Below, one piece after another: positions 1 through 9,009 of a DNA stretch of 64,000 nucleotides (its first letter is position 1; every line of letters begins with the position of its first letter). The stretch is from contig NZ_CP120373.1 of assembly GCF_029892065.1 (NCBI RefSeq), forward strand, positions 2,046,001 through 2,110,000, read 5' to 3'. This DNA is from Sinorhizobium garamanticum (GTDB taxonomy: Bacteria > Pseudomonadota > Alphaproteobacteria > Rhizobiales > Rhizobiaceae). The notes under the pieces are model-generated. The model did no database searches. It was not told where the DNA came from and was given only the letters and a program-made list of their open reading frames with translations. The translations under genes and the position numbers were made by a program.

Positions 1-135
1 CAGATCGACAATATGGAGGGGCTGGATGTCGTCGTGCGGCCCGACCGCGAGATTCGCGTGATCGTCGTTTCCGATGACAACCATTCGATTCTCGAGCGCA
101 ACCTGATGCTCGAATTCCGGCTGGTCGTGGATTGA
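1..135 (+). CDS. C-terminal fragment of an esterase-like activity of phytase family protein (partial)
   Basis: An open frame runs from the window edge to a TGA at 133-135 and encodes the last 44 residues of a protein. The segment contains DNMEGLDV followed by ISVVSDDN-like text (IVVSDDNHS), which resembles the conserved C-terminal part of the esterase-like/phytase beta-propeller family (PF13449) found in rhizobia as an exported protein. The start and signal peptide lie outside the window, so the family call rests on a short segment and the substrate is unknown. Confidence 0.55.
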   Translation, partial: QIDNMEGLDVVVRPDREIRVIVVSDDNHSILERNLMLEFRLVVD

Positions 136-223
136 GTTAACTCAGCTCTTCGTCGGGAGCGTGGAAAGTCGCAAACGAAAACGGGGCCGCATCGCGACCC
201 GTCATTTCCGTTCTTCACTGGCC

Positions 224-862
224 TTATGCGGTGGCGTTGGCCGCCGGCATCGGCTTGATGACGCTCATCAGCGCTCCATAGGGCAGCAGCAGCACGATGC
301 CACATAGGATCTTCACCAGAAGATCGCCGAGCGCCCAGGAAATCCAGCGCGGCGCCCCTGCTGCAAGCACGCCGAGCAGGGGAGCGGCTTCGAGCGCAAA
401 GCTGTCGTTCGGTCCGAAGAACACGAAGAGCGGTGCGAAGGCGAAGGAGAAGAACATCGCGGTGTCCAAAGCCGAGCCGATGAGGGAGCCGGCGAGCGGC
501 GCTTGCCACCAGGTCTGCCGACGCAGCCGGTTGAACACGGAAATGTCGAGGAGCTGACCGAACAGGAACGCCGAGCCGGAGGCGATCGCGATGCGCGGCG
601 TCGCGAGGTAGATCGAGAAAGTGACGCCGGCGACAAAACCGGCGACGACCACGCGCCGCGCGATCCGCGGTCCGAAATGGCGGTTGGTGAGATCTGTGAC
701 GAGGAAGGCGAAGGGATAGCTGAAAGCGCCCCAGGTCCACAGATCGCCGAGGTTCATGCCGGCAATGGAGCCCGGAAGCGGGTACTGGACGAGGAAATTC
801 GACGCCACGACCACGAGGGTCATAACTGCGACATAGACAAAGAAGGTGCGGTTGATCAGCAT
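224..862 (-). CDS. yhhQ: Queuosine precursor transporter, YhhQ/VUT family
   Basis: A 212-residue inner-membrane protein with about six hydrophobic segments. It matches the YhhQ (DUF165, VUT) family that imports the queuosine precursors preQ0/preQ1 for tRNA modification. Family-typical stretches include NRTFFVYVAVMT at the N terminus, the TDLTNRHFGP motif around residues 56-65 and SAFLFGQLLDISVFNRLR in the middle. It lies downstream of rpmB on the same strand but is separated by a strong terminator, so it is probably transcribed from its own leader. That leader carries a preQ1-riboswitch-like fold overlapping the ribosome-binding site. The family call is secure; the exact substrate is inferred from the family and the leader. 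Confidence 0.9.
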   Translation of the reverse strand: MLINRTFFVYVAVMTLVVVASNFLVQYPLPGSIAGMNLGDLWTWGAFSYPFAFLVTDLTNRHFGPRIARRVVVAGFVAGVTFSIYLATPRIAIASGSAFLFGQLLDISVFNRLRRQTWWQAPLAGSLIGSALDTAMFFSFAFAPLFVFFGPNDSFALEAAPLLGVLAAGAPRWISWALGDLLVKILCGIVLLLPYGALMSVIKPMPAANATA

Positions 863-892
863 TTTTTTATCCTGGGTGATGCCACCAGTTGG
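863..892 (-). promoter_or_regulatory. Candidate preQ1-I-like riboswitch in the leader of the queuosine transporter
   Basis: On the minus strand, directly before the ATG at 862, a short stem CTGG/CCAG (885-888 with 872-875) encloses the loop TGGCATCAC. It is followed at once by the A-rich tail GGATAAAAAAATG, which holds the start codon. This order (small stem, C-containing loop, A-rich 3' tail touching the Shine-Dalgarno) is that of class I preQ1 aptamers, and the gene is a known type of preQ1 target. The AGGA Shine-Dalgarno is partly inside the fold, which would suit translational control. Covariation has not been checked. Confidence 0.5.
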
Positions 893-903
893 AGAAACCG
901 GGA

Positions 904-919
904 CCGGGCGCTTGCCCGG
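904..919 (-). other. Small GC hairpin in the transporter leader
   Basis: A perfect 6-bp inverted repeat CCGGGC/GCCCGG with a 4-nt loop lies between the rpmB terminator and the preQ1-like fold. No U-tract follows it on the minus strand, so it is not an evident terminator. It may be part of the transporter's leader structure. Confidence 0.4.
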
Positions 920-942
920 GCGACTGAATAGGTCTCGACACG

Positions 943-977
943 AGAAAAAGGCTTGCCGGACGAAGTCCGCAAGCCTT
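943..977 (-). terminator. Rho-independent terminator of rpmB
   Basis: On the minus strand, 28 bases after the rpmB stop, the inverted repeat AAGGCTTG(C)GGA/TCCGGCAAGCCTT closes a short loop and is followed by TTTTTC. This is a classic intrinsic terminator. It separates rpmB from the downstream queuosine transporter. Confidence 0.85.
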
Positions 978-1005
978 CAAGTCTTGTCGGAAGAGCTGGC
1001 GCCGA

Positions 1006-1296
1006 TCAGGCTGCTTCAGCGGTCTTCTTGACGATCTGGCGGCGCAGCAGGCGAGCGCGCATGCTCAGCTCGTTCTCGTTAGCCTTCAGCAGGAAAGCGT
1101 CGAGACCGCCGCGGTGTTCGACCGAGCGGAGAGCGGCTGCGGAAACGCGCAGACGGAAGCGCTGGCCGAGAGCATCGGAAATCAGCGTGACGTTGCACAG
1201 GTTCGGGAGGAACTTGCGCTTGGTCTTGTTGTTGGCGTGGCTGACATTGTGGCCCGACTGGACGCCCTTGCCGGTCAATTCGCAACTACGGGACAT
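1006..1296 (-). CDS. rpmB: 50S ribosomal protein L28
   Basis: A 96-residue basic protein beginning [20 protein letters not shown], the standard L28 signature. [12 protein letters not shown] follows, and the C-terminal extension is the one seen in alpha-proteobacterial L28. L28 binds the large ribosomal subunit near the E site. The gene is monocistronic here, with a near-consensus sigma-70 promoter upstream (1391-1419) and a strong terminator downstream (943-977). Length and start agree with the family. Confidence 0.97.
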   Translation of the reverse strand: MSRSCELTGKGVQSGHNVSHANNKTKRKFLPNLCNVTLISDALGQRFRLRVSAAALRSVEHRGGLDAFLLKANENELSMRARLLRRQIVKKTAEAA

Positions 1297-1390
1297 GGTA
1301 CACCTATTCTCTTATCGCCGCCGGACAATGCGGTAGCGGGCCCAGAGCCCAGGCCGCGTTCCTGTTGGCCATTATTGGAAAGTCGCGGTT

Positions 1391-1419
1391 CTATAGTCAC
1401 AGAAGGCCTGCCAGTCAAG
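1391..1419 (-). promoter_or_regulatory. Sigma-70 promoter of rpmB
   Basis: On the minus strand CTTGAC (1414-1419) and CTATAG (1391-1396) are separated by exactly 17 bases. This matches the Sinorhizobium housekeeping consensus CTTGAC-N17-CTATAT at 11 of 12 positions. Transcription would start near 1384, giving rpmB a leader of roughly 90 nt. Confidence 0.8.
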
Positions 1420-1661
1420 CCAAACACTGCGCATTCTCGAAAAACCGCAACGCGATCGCTGCCGCCGCTACAATAATCTCTGCCGATACCCATTCCAAGC
1501 CGTTATTCACTGCGCTATTTCTCTCAAAACGCCGTGCAACGAAAAGGTGCCGCTCGTTCTGCTTGCGGCGGCCGGTTTTTGAGCAATTGGCGCAAAAAAA
1601 GCCGCAAACCGCTTGCATCCCAGAGGATTGCAACGGGCAAGGAACGACAGGGCTTTCGGGC

Positions 1662-2438
1662 ATGAAAAGGCGCAATGGCTTCCGGGCATCAGCATTGCTG
1701 ACTGCCATGATGTTTTCCACAGCATCCTTGGCTGCGGATATCGAGCATCAAACGGATTACAGTATTGCGCTTGCCGGCCTGCCTTTGGCTCGCGCCACTT
1801 TCCACACCCAACTTGTAAAGAATCGCTACACGATTTCCGGCACGCTGAATTCCGCAGGACTCGTCGACATCATCAGTCGCACGTCCGGGCAGACACGCGT
1901 TTCCGGGGTGATCGCGAATGATCATCTGCGCGCCTCGCAATATTCGATGTCCTATCGCAGTGGCAGAAAGTCACGCGCAATCAGCGTGACCTTCCGCAAC
2001 GGCAATGTCGTGCGCGCGAGCATGACCCCGAAACGCAACCCGCTGCCGAAGAACTGGGTGCCGGTCACGAGCCGTGACATGCGCAACGTGCTGGACCCGC
2101 TCTCCGGGCTGATTATTCCGGGGAAGAGCAGGGTCTGCCCCAACACGCTGCCGATCTTCGATGGCGAATCGCGGCTCGACATCAAGCTCTCGCCCAAGGG
2201 GACCCGAAGCTTCAAGACCAGAGGATTCGAGGGCGAAGTCATTGTCTGCGGTGTCCGCTTCGTCCCGAAAGCGGGGTATAGGAAGGGGCGCGAGGATGTC
2301 GAATATCTGCGCCGGCTGGAGACGATGGAGGTCTGGTTTGCAAGGGCCGAGGCCGTCGATGTCTATGCCCCGGTCTATGTCCGTATTCCGACGAAGCTTG
2401 GCCCCGTGACGGTTTCCGCGACGCGGTTCGGCGATTGA
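1662..2438 (+). CDS. DUF3108 domain-containing exported protein
   Basis: The frame is open further upstream, but the ATG at 1662 gives a clear signal peptide (MKRRNGF then a hydrophobic stretch ending SLAA, cleavage near residue 25). The mature part begins with the DUF3108 pattern YSIALAGLPLARATFHTQL and continues with repeated beta-strand-like segments to residue 258. DUF3108 proteins are periplasmic, of unknown function, and have a lipid-carrier-like beta fold. It is divergent from rpmB, with a 365-bp gap that holds the rpmB promoter. I see no clear promoter for this gene. Confidence 0.8.
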   Translation: MKRRNGFRASALLTAMMFSTASLAADIEHQTDYSIALAGLPLARATFHTQLVKNRYTISGTLNSAGLVDIISRTSGQTRVSGVIANDHLRASQYSMSYRSGRKSRAISVTFRNGNVVRASMTPKRNPLPKNWVPVTSRDMRNVLDPLSGLIIPGKSRVCPNTLPIFDGESRLDIKLSPKGTRSFKTRGFEGEVIVCGVRFVPKAGYRKGREDVEYLRRLETMEVWFARAEAVDVYAPVYVRIPTKLGPVTVSATRFGD

Positions 2439-2544
2439 TCGATCCCGAAATTCTCTTTCGTCCGTCGCGAACGGACGCTAACTATGCATGGCATGGTTGA
2501 TTTGACACGGCTTTCACGCATGTGGGCCGGGCGTGGGGGCAGGA

Positions 2545-3435
2545 ATGAAGTTCAAGGCAACGCTGATCGGTTTTTCTGCGATCCTGATGTGGTCGCTGCT
2601 GGCGCTCTTTACCGCCGCTTCGGGCAAAATGCCGCCGTTCCAGCTGTCGGCGATCTGCTTCCTCATCGGTAGCCTGCCGGGCATCGCCGTGCTTGCCCTG
2701 AAGCCGGAGCGATTCAAGCTGCTGAAGCAGCCGGCCAAGGTCTGGATCACCGGAATTGCCGGGCTTTTCGGCTATCACTTTCTCTATTTCACCGCGCTTC
2801 GAAACGCCCCGGCCGTCGAGGCGGGCCTGATCGCCTATCTCTGGCCGCTGCTGATCGTGGTCGGCTCGGCGCTGCTGCCGGGCGAAAAGCTTCGCTGGTA
2901 TCACATCGCCGGCGCGCTCGCGGGACTTGGCGGCACGATCCTGATCATCGCACGTAACGGCATCGCCTTCGACGAAGCCTATACGCTCGGCTACGGCGCG
3001 GCATTCCTCTGCGCCTTCACCTGGTCGGGCTATTCGCTGCTGACGCGCCGCTTCGACGCGGTTTCGACCGATGTCGTCACCGGTTTCTGCCTTGCGACGT
3101 CCATCCTTTCCTTCCTCTGCCACCTCGGTCTCGAATCGACGATCTGGCCGCAGACGGCTTTCGAATGGCTGGCGGTCGCCGGACTCGGCCTGTTGCCGGT
3201 CGGCGCGGCTTTCTATGCCTGGGACTTCGGCGTGAAGAATGGAGACATCCAGCTTCTCGGCGTGGCCAGCTATGTCGCACCGGTCTTCTCGACGCTCATC
3301 CTGATCCTGTTCGGCTTTGCAGACCCTTCCTGGCGTATTGCCGCCGCCTGCCTGCTCGTGACCGGCGGTGCCGTGCTGGCGGCGAAGGATATGATCTTTC
3401 GCAAGAGGAGCGCCGCACCGCAGCCGGCGGAGTAG
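2545..3435 (+). CDS. EamA/DMT family transporter (YddG-like exporter)
   Basis: A 296-residue integral membrane protein with ten hydrophobic segments in two EamA repeats. The second repeat begins near YTLGYGAAFLCAFTWSGYSLLTRR. DMT proteins of this type export small metabolites; the closest pattern I recognise is the aromatic amino-acid exporter group around YddG, but the substrate cannot be read from sequence. The ATG at 2545 directly follows a GGGGGCAGGA Shine-Dalgarno; an in-frame GTG at 2533 is less likely. It ends 4 bases before the convergent cupin gene. Confidence 0.85.
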   Translation: MKFKATLIGFSAILMWSLLALFTAASGKMPPFQLSAICFLIGSLPGIAVLALKPERFKLLKQPAKVWITGIAGLFGYHFLYFTALRNAPAVEAGLIAYLWPLLIVVGSALLPGEKLRWYHIAGALAGLGGTILIIARNGIAFDEAYTLGYGAAFLCAFTWSGYSLLTRRFDAVSTDVVTGFCLATSILSFLCHLGLESTIWPQTAFEWLAVAGLGLLPVGAAFYAWDFGVKNGDIQLLGVASYVAPVFSTLILILFGFADPSWRIAAACLLVTGGAVLAAKDMIFRKRSAAPQPAE

Positions 3436-3439
3436 GGGG

Positions 3440-3880
3440 TCAGCTCTCTGGCGGCTGCCAGCCGGGTGCCGCCATCTCGAATGCGGAAAAGTCGAAGCCG
3501 GGCGCCACGGTGCAGCCGACGAGCGTCCAGTCTCCGAGTGAGGCGGCCGACTGCCACCAATTGGCGGGAACGACGTGCTGCGGCCTTTCGTCCTCAAGCA
3601 GGTCCGGACCAAGCCGGAAACGCGAGGCCGACTTGCCCGGCTCGGCGATGCTGAGTTCGAGAGGGGCGCCCGCGTAGTAGTGCCAGATCTCGGCCGCGTC
3701 GCGGACGCGATGCCAGTGCGAACGCTCGCCCCTTTCGAGCAGATAGTAGATCGCCGTCGAATGGCTGCGTGGCGCGCCATCATCGCGGAAGGTTTCCACA
3801 TACCAGCCGCCCTCCGGATGTCTCGCTAATCCAAGCGCGTCGACGATTGCGGCCGGCGTAAGACCCCGTGGGACGTCCAT
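3440..3880 (-). CDS. Cupin domain-containing protein, DUF985 family
   Basis: A 146-residue protein carrying the DUF985 cupin signatures HPEGGWYVETFRDD, STAIYYLLERGERSHWHR, WHYYAGAPLEL, VPANWWQSA and GCTVAPGFDFSAFEM. DUF985 cupins are small beta-barrel proteins with unassigned chemistry, probably sugar or metal ligand binding. The start codon overlaps the gloB stop by one base (TGATG), so the two genes are almost certainly co-transcribed and translationally coupled. Confidence 0.85.
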   Translation of the reverse strand: MDVPRGLTPAAIVDALGLARHPEGGWYVETFRDDGAPRSHSTAIYYLLERGERSHWHRVRDAAEIWHYYAGAPLELSIAEPGKSASRFRLGPDLLEDERPQHVVPANWWQSAASLGDWTLVGCTVAPGFDFSAFEMAAPGWQPPES

Positions 3881-4650
3881 CAGAAATTATCCTTGCGCTT
3901 GCGGATCTCTGCAAACACCTCCGCGTCGCTCGCTCTCTCCAGGCCGAGATGCTTGCGGATCTTCTGGTCGCCTGCGCGAAGGAACGGGTTGGTCCGCTTT
4001 TCGAGGCCGATCGTCGTTGGCGCGGTGTACCCGCCGTCCGACCGCGTCTCCTCGATTTCGGCGGCACGCGCCTTGAGCGCTGCGTTTTCGGGATCGATCG
4101 TCACGGCGAAATGCGCATTGCTGAGCGTGTACTCGTGGCCGAAATAAACGGACGTGTCGTCCGGGAGCGCCATCAGCCGGTTGAGTGATTGCCACATGGT
4201 CTCGGCCGTTCCCTCGAAGAGCCGCCCGCAGCCGAGCGCAAACAGCGTATCCGCTGCAAACAGCAACTTATCCTTGGGGAAATGGAAGCAGATGTGGCCG
4301 GCTGTATGTCCCGGCGTTTCGATGACCTCGACCGGATGCCCGGCAAAATCGAAGTGGTCCCCTTGGCCAACGCTCCTGTCGATGCCGGGGATCTTTGATG
4401 CCTCGCCTTTCGGGCCGATGATCGTGACGCCGAAGCGTTCTTTCAGGCTGACATTCGCCGCCACGTGGTCGCCGTGGTGGTGGGTCGTCAGGATATGCGT
4501 GAGGCGCCAGCCCCGCCGCTCCAGCGTGTCGAGAATCGGTCGTTCTTCTGGAGCATCGATCGATGCCGTTGCGCCGCTCTCCGGATCATGGAGAAGCACA
4601 CCAAAATTATCGGTACGGCAGAGGAAGAGGTCGAGTTCGAGCGCGGCCAT
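3880..4650 (-). CDS. gloB: Hydroxyacylglutathione hydrolase (glyoxalase II)
   Basis: A 256-residue metallo-beta-lactamase-fold enzyme that hydrolyses S-D-lactoylglutathione to lactate and glutathione, the second step of methylglyoxal detoxification. The metal-binding motif THHHGDH lies at residues 56-62, with further ligands in TPGHTAGH and FGHEY. The C-terminal helical half ends in the usual TNPFLRA segment. The ATG at 4650 is chosen because GGAGGACC precedes it; an upstream in-frame ATG at 4683 lacks such a site. It is the first gene of a pair with the DUF985 cupin and is divergent from a methyltransferase gene. Confidence 0.94.
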   Translation of the reverse strand: MAALELDLFLCRTDNFGVLLHDPESGATASIDAPEERPILDTLERRGWRLTHILTTHHHGDHVAANVSLKERFGVTIIGPKGEASKIPGIDRSVGQGDHFDFAGHPVEVIETPGHTAGHICFHFPKDKLLFAADTLFALGCGRLFEGTAETMWQSLNRLMALPDDTSVYFGHEYTLSNAHFAVTIDPENAALKARAAEIEETRSDGGYTAPTTIGLEKRTNPFLRAGDQKIRKHLGLERASDAEVFAEIRKRKDNF

Positions 4651-4768
4651 GATGAGGTCCTCCGATCGGGCGTGACGTGGCATGCGGGCGAAACTGCGTC
4701 CCCCCGCTCCAGCCGAATGTAGCGAGGCTCGCCTTGAAGTCTACCGTTCCAAAGCTAACATGTTGGCC

Positions 4769-5512
4769 ATGCACACGGATATCGTCGACCTTCGTCAATT
4801 TTATCATTCCGAGCTGGGCCGGATGGCGGAGCATTCCGTCAGCATGGCGCTCTCCTCGGTCTGGGCACGCTTGCCTGAGGAGCGGCTGGTCGGCCTCGGC
4901 TATGCCGTGCCCTACCTTGAGCGGTTCCGCGCCGATACGGAGCGGACCTTCGCCTTCATGCCGGCCGGGCAGGGGGCGGTGAACTGGCCTGTCGCGGAGT
5001 TGTCCTCGACGGCGCTGGTCTTCGACGAGGAACTGCCATTGCCTGACGCTTCGATCGACCGCGTCCTGATGGTTCATTCCCTGGAGTTCGCCGAAAGCCC
5101 GCGCGAAACGATGAAGGAGATCTGGCGCGTTCTCGCGCCCGGTGGCCGGCTGGTCATCGTCGTGCCGAATCGCCGCGGCGTCTGGGCGCGGATGGAGCAC
5201 ACACCTTTCGGCTCGGGGCGGCCCTATTCGCGCGGACAGTTGACGGCGCTTTTGCGCGAGACGAATTTCACGCCCGGCGCGACCTCCGAGGCACTGTTCT
5301 TTCCGCCGTCGAAGCGCAAGATCGTTCTGCGCCTGCGACACAGCCTGGAGCGCTTTGGCCGTTCCTTTTGGCCGGTGTTTTCGGGAGTGATCATCGTAGA
5401 GGCGCAAAAGCGGCTCTATCAGGGGCTTCCGGTGGCCGTCCGCGCCTCGCGTCGCGTCTTCGTTCCGGTGCTGGCACCCCATGGGGTGCCAAGCACGCGC
5501 AGTCGATCGTAA
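4769..5512 (+). CDS. Class I SAM-dependent methyltransferase
   Basis: About 247 residues with a methyltransferase_11-type core: an acidic strand ending [23 protein letters not shown], followed by [27 protein letters not shown] text (here [18 protein letters not shown]). The usual glycine-rich motif I is degenerate, so SAM binding may be atypical. Alternative in-frame ATGs lie at 4760 and 4682; 4769 gives the [13 protein letters not shown] terminus I associate with rhizobial homologues. It is divergent from gloB and upstream of hisC/tyrC. The substrate is unknown. Confidence 0.8.
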   Translation: MHTDIVDLRQFYHSELGRMAEHSVSMALSSVWARLPEERLVGLGYAVPYLERFRADTERTFAFMPAGQGAVNWPVAELSSTALVFDEELPLPDASIDRVLMVHSLEFAESPRETMKEIWRVLAPGGRLVIVVPNRRGVWARMEHTPFGSGRPYSRGQLTALLRETNFTPGATSEALFFPPSKRKIVLRLRHSLERFGRSFWPVFSGVIIVEAQKRLYQGLPVAVRASRRVFVPVLAPHGVPSTRSRS

Positions 5513-5598
5513 GTCGGGGCGCTTACCACGTCGCACTCGACAAATTTCCTCGGCCCCGGTATTGGCTTTGCCACATTTCTCCCGTGAAAGCCGATCCG

Positions 5599-6705
5599 AT
5601 GAACCTTGTTTCAAAGAGCCCGCAGCCGCGTCCCGGAATTCTGGACATTGCCGCCTATGTGCCAGGTAAGGAACATGCGCCGGGTGTTGCCAAGGTCCAC
5701 AAGCTTTCGTCTAACGAGACGCCGCTCGGCGCCAGCCCGCGCGCGATCGAGGCGTTCCAGAAGGCGGCTTTCAATCTCGAACGTTATCCGGATGGCCAGG
5801 CGCAGGCTCTCAAGGACGCGATCGCTGCGGTTCACGGCCTCAACCCGGCCAATATCGTTTGCGGCAACGGCTCCGACGAGCTGCTCGGGCTGCTCTGCCA
5901 CACCTATCTCGGCCCAGGCGACGAGGGGATCGTTACCGAGCACGGCTTCCTCGTCTATAAGATCCAGATCATGGCGGCGGGCGCCACAGCGGTTACGGTC
6001 AAGGAAAAAGACGCACGTGTCGATGTCGACGCGATCCTTGCGGCGGTGACAGAGCGGACGAAGATCGTCTTCATCGCCAATCCGGCCAACCCGACAGGCA
6101 CCTATATCCCGGTGGACGAGGTCCGCCGGCTGCACGCGAGCCTTCCCGCCGGCGTGTTGCTGGTGCTCGACGCCGCCTATGCGGAATATGTCCGGCGCAA
6201 CGACTATGAGGCGGGCCTTGAACTGGTGTCGGCCAATCGCAATGTCGTGATGACGCGGACGTTCTCGAAGATCTACGGGCTCGCCGGGCTTCGCATCGGC
6301 TGGATGTTTGCCCCGCGCGAGATCGTGGACGCCGTGGACCGTGTGCGCGGCCCGTTCAATCTCAATGCGCCGGCGATTGCGGCGGGCGCGGCAGCGATCC
6401 GCGACCAGGCCTTCGTTGCCGCGGCCGTCGATCACAATCTTACATGGCTCGCGAAGGTCACAGCGGCCTTGCAGGAAATCGGCCTGCGGGTGACGCCTTC
6501 GGTCACCAACTTCGTGCTGATCCACTTTCCGGAAAACGGCGGGAGGACGGCCGAGGAGGCGGATGCATTCCTGACGGCTCGCGGCTTCATCCTGCGCGCC
6601 GTGCGCGCTTACGGCTTTCCCAATGCGCTCCGCATGACCATTGGTTCCGAGGAAGCGAACGAAGGCGTCATCGCCGCACTGACTGAATTCATGGGACAAG
6701 AATGA
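5599..6705 (+). CDS. hisC: Histidinol-phosphate/aromatic aminotransferase (HisC paralogue)
   Basis: A 368-residue fold-type I PLP aminotransferase. It shows [13 protein letters not shown] near the N terminus, the GNGSDELL segment, NPANPTGTY, the D-A-A-Y segment and the PLP lysine K224 in [16 protein letters not shown]. HisC converts imidazole-acetol phosphate to histidinol phosphate. Its position 4 bases overlapping tyrC, away from other his genes, suggests it works mainly on prephenate, phenylpyruvate or hydroxyphenylpyruvate. The ATG at 5599 is used; a GTG at 5584 would add five residues. Confidence 0.9.
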   Translation: MNLVSKSPQPRPGILDIAAYVPGKEHAPGVAKVHKLSSNETPLGASPRAIEAFQKAAFNLERYPDGQAQALKDAIAAVHGLNPANIVCGNGSDELLGLLCHTYLGPGDEGIVTEHGFLVYKIQIMAAGATAVTVKEKDARVDVDAILAAVTERTKIVFIANPANPTGTYIPVDEVRRLHASLPAGVLLVLDAAYAEYVRRNDYEAGLELVSANRNVVMTRTFSKIYGLAGLRIGWMFAPREIVDAVDRVRGPFNLNAPAIAAGAAAIRDQAFVAAAVDHNLTWLAKVTAALQEIGLRVTPSVTNFVLIHFPENGGRTAEEADAFLTARGFILRAVRAYGFPNALRMTIGSEEANEGVIAALTEFMGQE

Positions 6706-7628
6706 TGGCTCAACAGTTCGAAACGATCGCCCTCGTCGGCATTGGCCTGATCGGATCGTCGATCGCCCGGGAAATCCGCGAAAAGCAGCTTGCCGGCACG
6801 CTCGTCGTTTCGACGCGGAGTGCGGCGACGCTCACCCGGGCTGAACAGCTCGGCCTCGGCGACCGCTACACGCTTTCGGCAGCCGAGGCGGTCAAGGGTG
6901 CCGACCTCGTCGTCGTTTCGGTGCCGGTCGGCGCTTCCGGTGCCGTCGCCGCGGAAATCGCCGCGCATTTGAAGCCCGGCGCGATCGTTACCGATGTCGG
7001 TTCCACAAAGGGCTCGGTCATCGCGCAGATGGCGCCGCATCTGCCCGACACGGTTCATTTTATCCCCGGCCACCCGATCGCGGGCACCGAGCATTCCGGC
7101 CCCGACGCCGGGTTCGTCGGACTTTTCCGCGGACGCTGGTGCATCCTGACGCCGCCCACCGGCGCCGACGAAGAGGCCGTCGCGAAGCTCAGGCTTTTCT
7201 GGGAGACGATGGGCTCGATGGTCGACGAGATGGATCCGGAGCATCACGACAAAGTGCTGGCGATCGTCTCGCACGTTCCACACATCATCGCCTACAACAT
7301 CGTCGGCACGGCAGATGACCTGGAAGCGGTCACCGAGTCTGAGGTCATCAAATATTCGGCGTCCGGCTTTCGCGACTTCACGCGCCTCGCAGCCTCGGAC
7401 CCGACGATGTGGCGTGACGTCTGCCTGCACAACAAGGACGCGATCCTCGAAATGCTGGCCCGCTTTTCCGAGGACCTAGCCTACCTGCAGCGAGCGATCC
7501 GCTGGGGCGACGGCGACAAGCTGTTCGACCTCTTCACCCGCACGCGGGCAATCCGTCGCTCGATCATTCAGGCGGGCCAGGACACGGCGATGCCGGACTT
7601 CGGCCGGCATGCAATGGATCCCAAATAA
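6702..7628 (+). CDS. tyrC: Prephenate/arogenate (cyclohexadienyl) dehydrogenase
   Basis: A 308-residue NAD(P)-dependent enzyme of tyrosine synthesis that oxidatively decarboxylates prephenate or arogenate. The Rossmann motif GIGLIGSS lies near residue 14. The family segments [25 protein letters not shown] and [17 protein letters not shown] are all present. The start ATGATG overlaps the hisC stop by four bases, indicating translational coupling. No ACT or chorismate-mutase domain is fused. It is followed by a RIME. Confidence 0.93.
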   Translation: MMAQQFETIALVGIGLIGSSIAREIREKQLAGTLVVSTRSAATLTRAEQLGLGDRYTLSAAEAVKGADLVVVSVPVGASGAVAAEIAAHLKPGAIVTDVGSTKGSVIAQMAPHLPDTVHFIPGHPIAGTEHSGPDAGFVGLFRGRWCILTPPTGADEEAVAKLRLFWETMGSMVDEMDPEHHDKVLAIVSHVPHIIAYNIVGTADDLEAVTESEVIKYSASGFRDFTRLAASDPTMWRDVCLHNKDAILEMLARFSEDLAYLQRAIRWGDGDKLFDLFTRTRAIRRSIIQAGQDTAMPDFGRHAMDPK

Positions 7629-7641
7629 TCGGTACTGCGCT

Positions 7642-7746
7642 TACAGCGCCGCACGTCTTGTCAGACGCGCAAAGGACGCTGTAACACTTTGAATTGCTGC
7701 ATGTTTTTATCCTTAGATCGGCTACGATCTAAGGAAACATGCAGTA
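7642..7746 (+). repeat. RIME copy 1 (full length)
   Basis: Two adjacent palindromes fit the Rhizobium-specific intergenic mosaic element. The first runs TACAGCGCCGCACGTCTT...GGACGCTGTA (7642-7683). The second runs TGCTGCATG...ATCTAAGGAAACATGCAGTA (7695-7746). It lies between the convergent tyrC and DUF2125 genes, where the hairpins could also act as a bidirectional transcription or RNA-end signal. Confidence 0.9.
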
Positions 7747-7752
7747 GGCGCT

Positions 7753-8766
7753 TCAGAGTGGCGGCAATACGCCGACCGGAATGAAGGCCAGGAAGGCGGT
7801 ACCGTCGCGGACGTTGAGCTTCACCGTTGCCTCATTCTTGCCGCCGGCAAACGCTTTCAGCATGTTGGCGATGTTGTCGATCAGGTCCGTTTCGTCCGGA
7901 ATCACCTTCACGAGGCTCGCCCGCCAGGCATCGATATTCATCATCGTCAGCGAGAATTCGCCGGAAATCAGGCCCTGATCATCTACCGAAAAGGGGCCCG
8001 AAAGCTTCGCGCTCATTCCGTCGCCGGCGTCAAGCGTCAAGTGACGCAGTTCGCCGCTGCTGCCGCGAAGCATGTGCTCTGAAAGGGCACCTGCTTGCAT
8101 CCATCCGGCCTTGCCGACGACAGTGACATCCGCTGCGACATCGACCGGGGAGGCGAGGCTCGGCCCTTGCTCCGGGCGCAGGTCGAGCTTCTCCACGCTC
8201 AGGGCGGCGTCGAGGTCTTCGCCGTTCTGGCGCAGGTGCATCTCGCCGTGGCTTGCGCCGAAACCCAGGCTGTCGCCCGTGAGCGGCCAACGCGCCGTTC
8301 CCGTGAGATTGTCATAGGCGATCGACGTGCGGTCGAGGCCCGACATCGTCGCCTTGAGGCTCGCGTGCAGCAGCGTCCAATCGGCCGAGAGCGTCAGGCC
8401 AGGTGACATCCGGACCTCGGCGGGACCGTCGAGTTCGACGACGGCATGCCCCGGCTGATAGACTTGGGCGGCCGTTCTCAAGGCGCCGAAGGATGCGGAA
8501 GCGCCGCGAACATTGTCGTCGAGCCGCAGTTCGTCGCAGAAGAGGCCGATGCGGAACGGAAAGCCGCGCACGTCCATCTCCGTGCACTCACCGCCAAGAC
8601 CATTTTCCCGCTTTTCCGAGAGGTAGGTTGTCAGTCGCTTTTCGATCTGGTCTGCAGCGAAGAACCAGCCGGCCGAATAAATGCCGGCGGCGAGCACGAC
8701 GCCCACTGTCAGCCAGAGGAATTTCTTGCCGGCTGGTGATCCGTTGGCGACATCGGTGACGGTCAT
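7753..8766 (-). CDS. DUF2125 domain-containing membrane-anchored protein
   Basis: A 337-residue protein with one N-terminal transmembrane helix (KKFLWLTVGVVLAAGIYSAGWFFAA) and a long extracytoplasmic beta-rich domain. It contains DVRGFPFRIGLFCDELRL, the typical DUF2125 text. This alpha-proteobacterial family has no assigned function. The ATG at 8766 follows a GGAG; the longer frame would need a TTG start. It converges on tyrC with RIME 1 between them. Confidence 0.8.
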   Translation of the reverse strand: MTVTDVANGSPAGKKFLWLTVGVVLAAGIYSAGWFFAADQIEKRLTTYLSEKRENGLGGECTEMDVRGFPFRIGLFCDELRLDDNVRGASASFGALRTAAQVYQPGHAVVELDGPAEVRMSPGLTLSADWTLLHASLKATMSGLDRTSIAYDNLTGTARWPLTGDSLGFGASHGEMHLRQNGEDLDAALSVEKLDLRPEQGPSLASPVDVAADVTVVGKAGWMQAGALSEHMLRGSSGELRHLTLDAGDGMSAKLSGPFSVDDQGLISGEFSLTMMNIDAWRASLVKVIPDETDLIDNIANMLKAFAGGKNEATVKLNVRDGTAFLAFIPVGVLPPL

Positions 8767-9009
8767 TCTAATCGCGTACTCCAATTACTGCTGTGGCTGG
8801 AACCGCTTCGGATCATTGTGATCGAAGGTGGAGATGAAGAAACGGCTTTTTCTCATTCCGTTCCGGGTGGCGGTTGCCGATCCTGCAAACTATTTTCCAT
8901 TCCTGTATACGGTTGCCGCCCTCTCTTCCGTGTGCCGACGACGTTTCGGCTTGATCGATCGCGACAGCGTTGGCGAATGATGCGACGTGTGGCAGGCGGC
9001 TAAGATTGA

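Noticed and set aside
1365..1661. Upstream extension of the DUF3108 frame (about 99 extra codons)
   Set aside because: It overlaps the rpmB promoter and puts the signal peptide in the middle of the protein. The ATG at 1662 gives a normal exported protein.
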